From Salvator merianae (Eukaryota; Chordata; Lepidosauria; Squamata; Teiidae): a stretch of DNA of 64,000 nucleotides. The DNA lies in the NCBI GenBank assembly GCA_003586115.2, contig QVOM02000023.1:3220284-3284283 (forward strand), given 5' to 3'. The notes under the pieces were generated by a model. It searched no databases and was not told the origin of the DNA. It saw only the letters and a program-made list of their open reading frames with translations. The translations under genes were made by a program, and so were the position numbers. Shown piece by piece: positions 25,001-33,225 of this stretch; position 1 is the stretch's first letter, and every line of letters starts with the position of its first letter.

Positions 25001-28000
25001 CAACCAGGCACTATCCTAAGCCACCAAAATATCAGAATGGAGATAAGAGCATACAGAAAACCAAGAGGATTAGAGAAAAGCCAGCTAAACAAATCCAAAC
25101 AGTTGGAACCTGCAGCATCAGAAGACCCACAGAATTTCCCGAAGGAAGTCTATATCTTCCCCTTCTTTTGCAAAGCGGGTCCATTCTTCCAGCCTGAACA
25201 AATCACCACCACAAAGGAAGGTGGAAGAACGGACAAAATGACCAAGGAAATGAAGCTTTTTTCCACAGGGGAAGGAGGAAGAGGCCAGAAACCCACCTTG
25301 CGAAACGCCCGATTCTGCCGCTGAAACGGGAGACCTGGGAAAGCTGGGCGGGCGGGCTTTAAGGAGACCCCCACTGGAGGGGGTCCCAAAAGAGAATGCC
25401 TCGTCGCCTGAGGGAAGAACTGTTGCAATACTGGAGCGGCTGCCATGTTGAAGCCTCTCAAGTTACCTAAAAAGGTAAAGTAGGGAGAGACAAGTTAGAA
25501 TTGCACTGTCACAACCATGTGCTTATGTGCTCCTCAGATTCCACACGAACAACTGAATATAGCCATGAAAAAAATTGCATTTGTATCTTGCCTTTCACCT
25601 GACGGTCCCAGGATGGGTCACATTAGTAAACAGATAAAAATTATAATGATTAAACATAATTAAAAGACATTCTAAAAGACAATCCTTCCTCTCCTGCCAT
25701 TGCAGGATTCCAGGGAAGCTAACCACCCAAGGCCTTGGCGGAGAAGTATGTTTTAACCAGGCACTGAAAACCAGACAGTGTTGGCACCTGGCAAAACCTC
25801 TGTTGCAAAGTTTGGGGGCCAGCACAGAAAAGGCCCTCCTGCACACCGCAACCCTCCTTGTCTTTGAGGGCAGCAGAACTACAAGCAGACCCTCATTTTG
25901 CGATTTTACGGTTGTTGTGAGAATAAAATGGATGGGAAGCTGAACTGTGGCTTGGGAATTTGGGGGAGAAAAACGGAATATAAATGCCATAAATAAATAA
26001 TATATATATGAAAATGTTGCCCTTCATACAGACTTGACATGAATATAGAGAGAACGTAAGATAATCTTGACACAAGTTTTGTGACACTCATATTTAAAAC
26101 ATAACTCATCCAATCCAATCTCCCTCCTTCCAGCTCTACATTTGGGGAGAACTAGGAATTAAAAACCCAGGGTGAACGAAGCTGAAGAGCTCAAGGCAGC
26201 AAATATTCTCTTTCACTCCATTTTTTTACCCTCACAACAACCTTGCAAGGTATGTTAGGATGGGAAATAGCGACTGCCTCAAGGCCACAGAGTCAGCTGT
26301 TTTTCAGCCTTGAGTTTCCTAGATGAAAAGCAAGATATAAACACAAGCTGCAATCCAACAAAAACTGCAGGAGCTTCAAGGATTAACTGACAACAAAAAT
26401 AAAGTCACCAAGACAGCTATCTAAGGCTTTGGTCCACAGAGCTGGGCAGTTTGTTCGAAAATGCCTCCCCCACTTTAGACAAAGGAAGGGGGGGGGAAAT
26501 ATATTACCCTTTACCATTTTCCACTGCTTGCTGCAACTACAGGTTATAACACCTACTGAATTATTTATTCTGACATTTCTCCAGTATCAGATGAGCAGGG
26601 CATCAAGTATTCTTGAACGTAACCCAAACCTTGAAGGTGACTGGGAAAATTCAGAGGACAGGCTGCGGCTGAGGCTGTTTTTTTATTACAAATTGCATAA
26701 CACCTGGACAGCCTAGTCCCATTAAGAAAGAAAAAAGAAGAGCAACTATTTAAGAAAGTCAGAAACATATTTCGAGAGCTATATAACAGATAACAGCTCA
26801 GCAAACGATTATCGATCTTATGGCAGGGGTGCTCAGGTTGTGTCTTTCCAGATGTTCCTCAGGGACCACCCCCAGCATTCTATGTTAGCCCCACTGAATG
26901 TTGGGAGTCATAGTTCAAAAACATCTGGAGGGCCACAAGCTGACCCAGCCTTGCACTCTCAGGATTGGTCGAAGGTAGACTTCCAGATGTTGGGCTACAA
27001 TTCAACAAGGGGATATGGGACTTGCAGTTCCGCACATCTGGAAGCAGTGGCCAAACATGGGGGGGGAATCCCATGATGACTGGAAGCAGAGCACCTTTCT
27101 TCACCACAAATAGATCGGCAAGATGTTTGCCCCCCCCCCCCCATGCCCTCTCTGGAGTCCTAAAGTTTGGCCAACTCAGCAAATGCATAGTTTGCCCATT
27201 GCCGATCAAAATTCCGTCTGCATTTTTATTGATTGTTTTTCCTTCATAACATTGTTCAATTCCCTCCTCCTGGCTGATGACCAAATGATCAACAAATTAA
27301 ATATATGGCCTGCCCTCCCGCACGGAGCAAGATTCTCCATCTTTTATAACCCCCTTTGAGACTGTATTTTAAAGGGAAGCGGTTTATAAATATTTTAAAT
27401 AAATAAACAGCAATCAATAAAAAGCATCTTCAAACCTGCCTTGCGGAACTGCTTTTATGCAGGAAGGTTCAACAAAAAAGACAGGAATCCAAGGATGTTT
27501 CCACATTCGACGGGGCTGAACCACCCCAGCCAGAATCTCTCCTACTGGAAGGGTTCCTGGCTGGAATGGTCCAGTTGTCCCGGACAAGGTCGTCTGCACT
27601 TGGGACAGCCTCGTCCAGGACAGTCCTCATGCTGCTTCGAAGCTCACACTGCAAGGAGCCTGCCGCAAGGGCTCTGAAAACCAGGAACCAAAGTTCCTTG
27701 CAGCCCCAGGGCATAATCTGGTGTGCCACAAAAATGGATCCCCATGGTAAACTGGAACAAGGAGTCACGCCCCCTTCCATATGCCTCCCGGTTCCATTCT
27801 AGCGGCCCCCGGACTGCCGGTAGACCGCTGGTAGACGTCCACCGATATCCCAGCGTAGGCAGCCAGGTTATGGTCCTTCCAATGTTGATGGGGTAGTCTA
27901 GCAGGGGTGTGGCCTCTTCTGTTCCGCCTCAGAGTGTGGAAGAAGAGGCCCAGAAGGAGCCCAGGCCTCGCACTATACTGGGAAATCAGTAGGTGTGGGA

Positions 28001-31000
28001 AGGCTGCAAGTCCGCAAGCATCCCAGGGCACCCACAGTAAAGAGGGATTGTCCTTAGTCTCACTTCCACAAGAAGGAAGGACTAGAAAAAACGGGATGAA
28101 ACTTCAAGGGAGTAGATACAGACTAGATATGAGAAAAGGCTTTCTGACAATAAGGGCGATCAGTCATTGGAACAGGTTGCCCAGGGGGTGGTGAGCTCTC
28201 CTTTGCTAGAGGCCTTCAAGGAGAGGCTGGACAGACATCAGTCTGGGATGGTTTAGTGAATCCTGCATGGAGCAGGGGGTTGGACTCAGTGACCCTGGAG
28301 GTCCCTTCCAGCTCTAGGATTCTATGATTCTGTACCATCCAATCCCTCCAGGGCCAGGTCAGCAGGGTTCTGATGGCCGTCCTAGAAAGAAAAGCAGGAG
28401 TGAACAGGTGGGCAATACCTTGCATCTGCTGTAGGAGAAGGGCCCGCTGCAGCATTGGGTTGGCGTTGAGGAGGGTGGCCTGACTGGCTGCCCGCAGGTT
28501 AAGCATCGGCTGCCGCTGGGATGGCGTCACACCCCTAGAAAGCCACGGGAGAGAAAAAAGGATCAGATCACCAGGCACAGCTTTGAACAGATCATGGGGA
28601 GGGGAGGCAGGCACCCAAGCTGGCAAAATTTGTGCAGAACAGCGGGCCTGAATGCACGGGAAACAAACACCACGCCAGTCACCTTGAGCATGTACAGAGG
28701 GCCATCTCCTTGCGTTAGCTGGAAACAACCCCTGCTTTCAACTAAGAACTGGATTCCATTTGCCCGATAACATTTTGGGTTGTTGCAAATTCTCCACCAC
28801 GTTGCTGGATCCTTTTTACACTTCCCAGGCTTTTCCTGGGCTTTTCGAGCACGGAACGGCAACCATGTTGGGATACAATTGCCCCTCACTCTTGGCAAGG
28901 GTTAAGTTCCACTGAAGATGGCATGAACAGTGAAACTCAGCCAAAAGCAAGGAATCCAGACAATTTTTTTCCAATCTCTCTCGTTTCTCGCATCCCCATA
29001 TGCAAGCATGTGAAACCAGCCACCATTTTGGCTTGCAGCTAAGAAAACTCAACAGTGAAAGAAAACTCAACAGTGAAAGAAAACCAGAAACAACCTCGGA
29101 TAACAGTATTTTATGGGAAAACGAGAACTGCGGTGAAATAAACCAGACTCCCTTGCAATTAAAAAGAATCAGAACCTTGGACAGTTCTGGCTAAGATAAA
29201 GGGGGGAACCTGATTCAATAACAGAACTTGAAAAAAGGCAGAAGGTGCCTTCCCTTCTACATTATCTGTCCCATTAGGAGAGCAAACTTAAAATATTTAA
29301 GGCACTGATTTTGAAAAGGGGGCACCTGCTATTCTGGATGGGTACGAGGGACCACAGCTTGTAGGACGCAGTGGGGAATTTCACTCCTAATGTATAATTC
29401 AGCTATAAAAAGTCACTGTGTGGATAAAATAAAATTAAACGATCACATTAACAAGAACATAAGTATTTTAGAGAGTATGTAATAAGATATGCAACAAAAT
29501 AAATAAAAGGCAAATGCAGAAGAGCCAAAAGACATACACAACGGGTCAATGTTTATTTTTATTTTTTTTAAAAGGGAAAGAGGAATAAAACCCTAAAGAG
29601 GAGGAAACACCCTTGAGAAACATGCGTTGAAATGGACACACAGCTGGTTCTCAATCAGGGGCTCCGCAGAAGAAAAGTTACCAGGGACTCACCCTGCAAA
29701 CTTCAACAACAATGGAAAAGGCACATCTGGACCAAACGAATACACGGTATTTATACACATATTTATTTACGGTTTTTATATTCTGCCTTTCTCGTGCACA
29801 GCCCAAGAGCCTGGGGGCAGGGGTTCATAATATTTTCTCCCCTCCATTTGATCTGTACAATAGATAGCTTAGGCAGAAAGGCAGGGACCCGACATGTCTC
29901 CATGGCATAAGAAGCATCCTACTGGATCAGACCCATGGCCCACCTAGTCCAGCAGTCCACTCCCACAGTGGCCAACCAGCAGTACATATACATGGGCACA
30001 CAGTTTGCTCTGCTAATAGCCATTGATAGCCCTGACTTCCATGACTATAAGAACATATGAAATGCCCCTCTGGATTGGACCTATGGCCCATCTAGTCCAG
30101 CACTCTGTTCTCCCAGTGGCCAACCAGTTGCACCAGTAAACCCACCAGCAGGCCATGAAGACACAGCTTGCCCTGCTTTCAGACCCCTGGCAGCTGGGCT
30201 TCATGGGAAGACCACCCCGTGCTCCTATCAGGCCGAATGGCCATTGATAGCCCGGACTTCCATGCATATAAGAACATATGACATACGTCACTGGATCAGG
30301 CCCATCTAGTCCAGCAGCCCCATTGTGGCCAACTGCCTCTTGTCCACAGTTTCCTGCAACTTCCTTTCAGAGGTATAAGAGCATAAGAAATGCCCCACTG
30401 GATCAGACCCATGCTTTTAAACACATGCAAAAGTCAACAGATCTGATATTCAACCCAACTTAGCCACATTACCTAAGACAGGAGGGAGAAAATTTTGAAC
30501 ACTGTCTGCTAAGATTCAAAAAAATCAGATCTTGATATTCAACCCAAATTTGGATTCTCAAATCTGAGATACTTAAAGGACTCACCCAAACATAAAAAAT
30601 AAAGTAAAATAAAAGACAAAAATGAGATCTGCTCCACTTCTTAGCACTCAGGATATAGCAGCAAAGAAATCTCAAGAACTGTGCTCAAATATGTTTAAAA
30701 ATAGCAGAGGTACTCCAGTTTCACCTGTCTCAAGATTACATGTTATCTGTGCCCCAAAATAAAATGAAATGTAAAAATAAAATTGAGATCTGCTCCAGAT
30801 TCTCAGATCTGCAGTACGCACTAAAGAAAATCCTGAGGTCTCTGTATCCAAATATTTTTTTTAAATTAAGATCTTATCCAAAATAGATTTCCAGCTCTCT
30901 GGATATTGCACAGGCTACATGCATGCAAATATAAAAGTATGAAGCGCAGTGAAAAGCAACGGAATTTGCATTTTGCAGCAGATACGCAGGATACAAGGTT

Positions 31001-31450
31001 GAGGAAATAAATCGAGAGATCTACACCTAACGTACACGAATAGAAAGCGGGGAGGGGGGAGAAGGCTTCGGAGTTTACACAGATCTGGGCACTGCCACGC
31101 GTGGGCAGAGCCCCGCAGTTCTACTCTCAGCTCAGACCCGTTCAAATCCAGCCCCTAAATCTGCCATTCGGGCAAAACCTTTCAGCTTTGCAAAGAGCGA
31201 ACCGATCCAGCCTGGATTGGGTCCCAAGGGAGTTCTGCAAAAACACAACTCCCCCCCCCCCGCGCGCGCAAGCCACCCCAAGGATCCAGGAAGGATGCTG
31301 CAAGGTTCCCCCCCCCCTTGCTTCCAGCCAGCGCAGGCCTGCATCCCTGGCCTCGATTAAACGCTCTTACCGGCTCGCCTGCTGCGGCTGCGGCTGCAGC
31401 AGCTGCTGGAGCTGGAGCAATTGCTGCTGGAGCTGCTGCTGGCTGAACAT
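9344..31450 (-). CDS. CIZ1: CDKN1A-interacting zinc finger protein 1, complete coding region
   Basis: CIZ1 is a nuclear-matrix zinc finger protein that binds p21/CIP1 and cyclins and promotes initiation of DNA replication; in mammals it also anchors at the inactive X. Fifteen coding exons join with consistent phases into 679 residues (human about 898). Residues 1-23 are glutamine-rich. A conserved block contains LLNANPMLQRALLLQQMQ and LQQFFPQATRHSLLGPPPVG. Residues 122-219 are acidic linker with AAKRLRS. Zinc fingers follow: C269-C272-H285-H291, C331-C334-H345-H351 and C362-C365-H378-H384. An acidic run (about 418-430) comes next, after LITVDAVGCFED. A matrin-type finger is C488-C491-H505-H511. 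The tail ends RRSARRKAR. The long Q/P-rich middle of mammalian CIZ1 is missing. The gene converges on BBLN and diverges from DNM1. Confidence 0.96.
9836..12010. other. CIZ1 intron 14
   Basis: Contains a plus-strand L2-like tail at about 10010-10200 (gggacttcttagtggtagtc) and, near 11295-11370, a piece with ccaaaatggctgcc and ccaagatggcagt. The latter is related to the CCATTTT repeat family described elsewhere. No other gene was seen. Confidence 0.5.
12011..12132 (-). CDS. CIZ1: CIZ1 coding exon 14 (matrin-type zinc finger)
   Basis: The exon encodes PDFLVPVAGFLCKLCRKFCH and then SDSAAQLAHCKSLMHFENYQ, matching human VDFLVPVMGYICRICHKFY..GAQLSHCKSLGHFENLQ. C488/C491 and H505/H511 form the matrin-3-type finger linked to nuclear matrix binding. 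The acceptor is atttcacag and the donor gttaga. Confidence 0.95.
12995..13052. repeat. (CT)n-(CA)n-(CG)n compound microsatellite
   Basis: A run of ccctctctctctctctctct is followed by cacacacacacac and gcgcgcgcgcg, in CIZ1 intron 13. The alternating purine-pyrimidine half could adopt Z-DNA. Confidence 0.9.
13140..13375 (+). repeat. L2-like LINE 3' fragment in CIZ1 intron 13
   Basis: The text gagtgccttctctgtggtgg and cacc aggtgccaactttata is the common L2-like end. It is followed by the typical tail cctacctcttcatccagttcc. Confidence 0.55.
14137..14206 (-). CDS. CIZ1: CIZ1 coding exon 13
   Basis: This 70-nt exon encodes VGLKETASENSSQNEEYCPD TVY plus one base. The end EEYCPDTVYG matches human SETYSPNTAYG. 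The acceptor is ttgtattgtacag and the donor gtaagt. Its length satisfies the phase required by exons 12 and 14. Confidence 0.88.
14229..14955 (-). repeat. Three CR1 LINE tails in tandem
   Basis: Three minus-strand copies of the same roughly 210-bp CR1 tail follow one another: about 14229-14450, 14455-14655 and 14656-14955. Each begins aagaggagccctgctggatc (or near it) and ends at the ccattctag point. The last continues into the ORF2 end (tgaatctgtccaatctgttc). Minus-strand ORFs here are CR1 remnants. Confidence 0.85.
15283..15468 (-). CDS. CIZ1: CIZ1 coding exon 12 (acidic run)
   Basis: This 62-codon exon contains ELITVDAVGCFEDDEEEEDE followed by more glutamates, matching human HFITVDAVGCFEGDEEEEE in alignment. 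The acceptor is ctgctcag and the donor gtgtgt. The (GAG/GAA)n run coding for Glu is a potential slippage site. Confidence 0.95.
15815..16100 (-). repeat. L2-like LINE fragment in CIZ1 intron 11
   Basis: It starts with tttatttattgaagcattta and cctaaaggtcccagtgtaag, and continues to agagtttgggggccaccaca, the reverse complement of the L2-like 3' end. No intact frame. Confidence 0.55.
16372..16485 (-). CDS. CIZ1: CIZ1 coding exon 11 (zinc finger 3)
   Basis: The exon encodes LAKRALRPFCTVCSRPFKTP RKFVEHMKSPEHKQKAKE. LRPFCTVC and FKTPRKFVEH are identical to human. C362/C365 and H378/H384 are intact. The acceptor is catcccag and the donor gtaacg. Confidence 0.96.
16745..17345. repeat. 41-bp minisatellite, about 14 units, CIZ1 intron 10
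   Basis: Units of 41-43 bp repeat head to tail, each with a core ccattttggattccatctcc and a spacer such as atcagcctccatcaacacgg. Five units (17176-17340) are nearly identical and the outer ones are diverged, so the array has grown or homogenised at its exon-10 side. It lies between CIZ1 exons 11 and 10. Confidence 0.9.
17406..17490 (-). CDS. CIZ1: CIZ1 coding exon 10 (zinc finger 2)
   Basis: The exon encodes ESPQRWCNTCQLRFTGDLIK HRRTQEHK; human has RRWCNTCQLYYMGDLIQHRRTQDHK in alignment. C331/C334 and H345/H351 are intact. The acceptor is cttcctgcag and the donor gtaacc. Confidence 0.96.
17960..18095. repeat. Second short 41-bp minisatellite array, CIZ1 intron 9
   Basis: Three to four units (ccattttggattccatctcc..) end about 12 bases from the exon 9 donor. 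The family and orientation are the same as the array at 16745-17345. Exon 10 therefore has copies on both sides. Confidence 0.85.
18107..18237 (-). CDS. CIZ1: CIZ1 coding exon 9 (zinc finger 1, histidine half)
   Basis: The exon encodes NFQMHMAGIQHQQRLREIQH and then MSNICFVSLLP, matching human EFQDHMSEPQHQQRLGEIQHMSQACLLSLLP in alignment. H285 and H291 complete finger 1. The donor gtatgt lies next to a short 41-bp repeat array. Confidence 0.95.
19050..19215 (-). repeat. CR1 LINE 3' end fragment
   Basis: The text gaatcatagaagtggaaggg and tcatcaggtccaaccctctg, then cttgaagacctccactgaat, is the reverse complement of a CR1 3' end. It lies in CIZ1 intron 8. Confidence 0.8.
19273..19455 (-). CDS. 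CIZ1: CIZ1 coding exon 8 (start of zinc finger 1)
   Basis: This 61-codon exon has GSLKVTIQQSSESRA matching human GSLKVTILQSSDSRA. It ends with FYCYICKTNCCNQQ, the cysteine half (C269, C272) of a U1-type zinc finger. The acceptor is cttcccag and the donor gtaatg. Confidence 0.95.
19856..19935 (-). CDS. CIZ1: CIZ1 coding exon 7
   Basis: The exon encodes ADNGKENLSVDVSKEKNFLG ELDTSE after the acceptor ctctctctctgacag; the donor is gtgcgt. Phase 1 in, phase 0 out. Sequence conservation is low. Confidence 0.78.
20718..20755. repeat. Short near-perfect inverted repeat
   Basis: Arms catggacccttaat (20721-20734) and attaagggtccatg (20739-20752) are perfect complements around the loop gtgg. With one mismatch the arms extend to 17 bp. 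It lies in CIZ1 intron 6. Confidence 0.85.
21094..21176 (-). CDS. CIZ1: CIZ1 coding exon 6 (acidic)
   Basis: The exon encodes EVEDEMPEGDGMSVQESEEP SVESCPE between the acceptor tatcttcgtag and the donor gtgaga. The acidic composition fits the human segment before the first zinc finger. Another open frame over this exon is basic and breaks phase, so it was not used. Confidence 0.8.
21619..21706. repeat. Inverted repeat with 15-bp arms
   Basis: ggaaataattgagca (21619-21633) is the exact reverse complement of tgctcaattatttcc (21692-21706). The 58-bp loop contains a G-run/C-run pair. It lies in CIZ1 intron 5. Confidence 0.7.
22150..22480 (-). repeat. L2-like LINE fragment in CIZ1 intron 5
   Basis: It runs from tttctttatttgcattttta and cccaaaggtctcagggcagg to ggccctatcctgggtgccca and is the same family as 885-1275. 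No intact frame. Confidence 0.6.
22615..23065 (+). repeat. Dispersed repeat of unknown class, copy 1
   Basis: Similar in order and wording to 27495-27840: ccgtttccacactgaactgg, then cactcctactgg, cttggacagcctgttcctgg, ctggcataatttggtgcgcc, aaaatgggtcccc, aaaccggaacaagg and gttccattctag. Related pieces occur at about 43570-43720 and 61230-61450. It has no visible coding capacity or terminal repeats. Confidence 0.65.
23577..23631 (-). CDS. CIZ1: CIZ1 coding exon 5 (KRLRS motif)
   Basis: This 55-nt exon encodes SLVESCPDGEPAAKRLR between the acceptor gtccacag and the donor gtaata. AAKRLRS matches human PAKRLRSS, a likely basic nuclear localisation patch. It was found only because the phase on both sides required an exon of length 1 modulo 3 here. 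Confidence 0.85.
24752..24824 (-). CDS. CIZ1: CIZ1 coding exon 4 (acidic linker)
   Basis: The exon encodes DFLRTPERKQEADSVLSSSQ GQGA between the acceptor ctgaactgcag and the donor gtgagc. It is weakly conserved, but phase fits both neighbours (0 in, 1 out). Confidence 0.75.
25297..25466 (-). CDS. CIZ1: CIZ1 coding exon 3
   Basis: The exon encodes NLRGFNMAAAPVLQQFFPQA and TRHSLLGPPPVGV, nearly identical to human NLQQFFPQATRQSLLGPPPVG. The acceptor is tttttag and the donor gtgggt. Relative to human, a segment of about 23 residues between exons 2 and 3 (LDQFAMPPATYD..) is absent or lies in an exon I did not find. Confidence 0.94.
25570..25885 (-). repeat. L2-like LINE fragment in CIZ1 intron 2
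   Basis: Minus-strand translation gives VAVCRRAFSVLAPKLCNRG, the degenerate L2-clade RAFSVAAPKLWN block. It is followed by the common tail (cacctgacggtcccaggatg on plus). Confidence 0.7.
26200..26330 (-). repeat. Sauria-type SINE body, reverse
   Basis: The text ctcacaacaaccttgcaagg and gtatgttaggatgggaaata, then aaggccacagagtcagctg, is the reverse complement of the Sauria SINE body. It lies in CIZ1 intron 2. Confidence 0.7.
27495..27840 (+). repeat. Dispersed repeat of unknown class, copy 2
   Basis: Counterpart of 22615-23065 (tctcctactggaagggttcc, cttgggacagcctcgtccag, ataatctggtgtgccacaaa, aaactggaacaagga, cggttccattctagcggccc). Confidence 0.65.
28060..28336 (+). repeat. CR1 LINE 3' end
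   Basis: Contains gggatgaaacttcaaggga, aggctttctgacaataaggg, ggaacaggttgcccaggggg, ggaggtcccttccagctcta and the terminal attctatgattctg, the classic CR1 3' terminus. It ends about 80 bases before CIZ1 exon 2. Confidence 0.9.
28419..28534 (-). CDS. CIZ1: CIZ1 coding exon 2
   Basis: The acceptor is ctttctag and the donor gtattg. The exon encodes GVTPSQRQPMLNLRAASQ, then ATLLNANPMLQRALLLQQMQ, matching human LLNLQGTNSASLLNGSMLQRALLLQQLQ. The phase continues into exon 3 at 25466. Confidence 0.94.
29745..29840 (-). repeat. L2-like tail fragment
   Basis: The text atttatttacggtttttata with ttctgcctttctcgtgcaca and a following gcctgggggcaggggttca resembles the tail of the L2-like elements. It is short and diverged. 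Confidence 0.4.
29905..30470 (-). repeat. Three CR1 tail fragments of a second subfamily
   Basis: Three copies start cataagaagcatcctactgg, aagaacatatgaaatgcccc and aagaacatatgacatacgtc, each followed by ggatcagacc/catggcccacctagtccagc-type text and ccattgatagcccggacttc. Wording differs from the subfamily with cttctgggcatctcaagcag. They lie in CIZ1 intron 1. Confidence 0.75.
30590..30870. repeat. Diverged tandem duplication, CIZ1 intron 1
   Basis: The block with aaaaatgagatctgctccac.. ..tcaagaactgtgctcaaata (30597-30695) is repeated as aaaattgagatctgctccag.. ..tgaggtctctgtatccaaat (30772-30865). Each copy is about 100-130 bp, AT-rich, with no coding signal. Confidence 0.6.
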
Positions 31451-31770
31451 GGCTGGGGGCGGGCCCCCTCCTCTGCTTCTCACCCCCCCCCCCGGAAAGG
31501 ACCGCGCGTCCTGGCTGCAAAAGACTCTGCAAAAAAAAGGCAGGCGGCCCGGGTGCGCACGGACAGGTCGCTGAGCGCGCACAGCCCGACTGGCTGAACC
31601 AGGCAGCGGCGGCAGCAGCAGCAGCAGACGGGGCTGCGATTGGGCTGGGGCTTTTTGCTTCCGCGCTTGGCCCCCGCCGGGGGTCACCACCACCAACACA
31701 CCAGCGCGATGATCACGAGGTACCGCGGGGGCGGGCTGGAGGGGGGGAGGCGTGTCCCCCCCCCACACAC
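31230..31770 (-). promoter_or_regulatory. CIZ1: CIZ1 CpG island and promoter
   Basis: Strongly GC- and CpG-rich DNA surrounds and precedes the CIZ1 ATG (31450), with C-runs, gcgcgcgcgc (31261-31270) and a (GGC/AGC)n triplet run at about 31606-31630. No TATA box is evident. The exact start site is not resolved. Confidence 0.6.
31371..31450 (-). CDS. CIZ1: CIZ1 coding exon 1 (glutamine-rich start)
   Basis: ATG at 31450, then FSQQQLQQQLLQLQQLLQPQ and further Gln/Pro; the exon ends in a split Arg codon before the donor gtaagagc. Human CIZ1 starts MFSQQQ with a longer glutamine run. Confidence 0.94.
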
Positions 31771-32199
31771 ACACACCTCGCGCGCATCAAAGCCAAAAGA
31801 ACAAAACAAGGAAACAAAATAGACTAAAACCCCTGCCTAGCAGACACACTGATGGGTGCGCAGCCCACACTTTCCCCACCCCTTTTCCTGCAAAGATAAG
31901 AGTTCTGTGATGTTTTTCTCTTTCCTCCTCCTTCCCCTTCAATAGGCATTCTCTGACATTTGCCAAGCGCCGAACTTTGTCTTTAAAAAGCAGAAAAAGT
32001 TGGTTTAGGAAATGAATCGCCCCAGGGAAAGAGAGAGAGAGAGAAATAAATGTATGAACGGAAATGCAGGTTCTTGCTCTGTCTGCAAGGCTTCCTGAAA
32101 TTTTGTAAAAGTTTGCAAAAGCGAACCCAAAGGAAAAGTGAACTGAGGGACTGGAGTGTAATTTATTATCCACACTCGCTTGACTGCTCGCCTTTTTTA

Positions 32200-33225
32200 A
32201 GTTCAGTGAAGGGGTCGGCCTCGTGTGCAGCAGCGGCAGAAAAGGCAAATTCAATGCTAGGGGAAATTAGGAAGGGAATAGAAAACAAGTCGGCAAGCGT
32301 TTACAAATCTATGGTGAGGCCACACTTGGAATACTGTGTACAATTCTGGCCACCTCACCTCAGAAAGGATATTGTGGAACTGGAGAAGGTGCAGAAAAGG
32401 GCAACCAGAATGGTCAAGGGGCTGGAACACCTTCCTTACGAAATCAGGCTGCAACGCCTTGGCCTCTTTGGCCTTGAAAGATGATTTTTAAGAGGGGGGC
32501 TGACTAAAGTATGTAAAATCATGCACGGTATGGATAAGGTGCATAGAGAAAAGTATTTTCTTCATCACACAATGCTAGGACCAGGGGGCACTCTATGAAG
32601 CTGATTGACAGGAGAGTTAGGACTGACGAAGGGAAGTATTTTCTCACCCAGAGGGTCATCGGTCTATGGAATTTTATTACTGGAAGAGGTGGTGACAGCC
32701 ATCAGCCTGGGTGGCTTTAAGAACGGATTGGACAGATTCATGGAGGTCAGGTGTATCAATGGCTGCTAGAATGGATGCCCAGGTACCACTTCCGGGTTGG
32801 AGAGACAGGCAGGATGCCTCTAAAGGCCATTTGCAGGGAGTGGAGAGCAGGTGAAGGTCTTGCCTTTGTCTTCTGCTTGAGATGCCCAGAAGCAGCTGGT
32901 GGGCCACTGTGTGAAACAGGATGCTGGACTAGATGGGCTGTGGCCTGATCCAGCAGGGCTCCTCTTAATTCACAGAGGACAGGTGTACCAATGGTTACTA
33001 GAATGGATGCCCAGGTACCACCTCCAGGTTGCAGAGACAGGCAGGATGCCTCTAAAGGCCATATGCAGGGAGTGGAGAGCAGGTGAAGGTTTTGCCTTCA
33101 TCTTCTGCTTGAGATGCCCAGAAGCAATTGGTGGGCCACTGTGTGAAACAGAATGGTGGACTAGATGGGCTGTGGCCTGATCCAGTAGGGCTCCTCTTAC
33201 GTTCTTATATTCTTATGTTCCTTTT
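32200..33225 (+). repeat. CR1 LINE 3' part with doubled tail
   Basis: Contains ORF2 C-terminal sequence (AAEKANSMLGEIRKGIENKS, YKSMVRPHLEYCVQFWPPHL, EKVQKRATRMVKGLEHLP), then RRVRTDEGKYFLTQRVIG with frameshifts, then the tail. The tail is present twice (about 32740-32968 and 32972-33225), joined at ctcttaattcacagaggaca. It ends gttcttatattcttatgttc. It is clearly inactive (frameshifts and 5' truncation). Confidence 0.93.
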
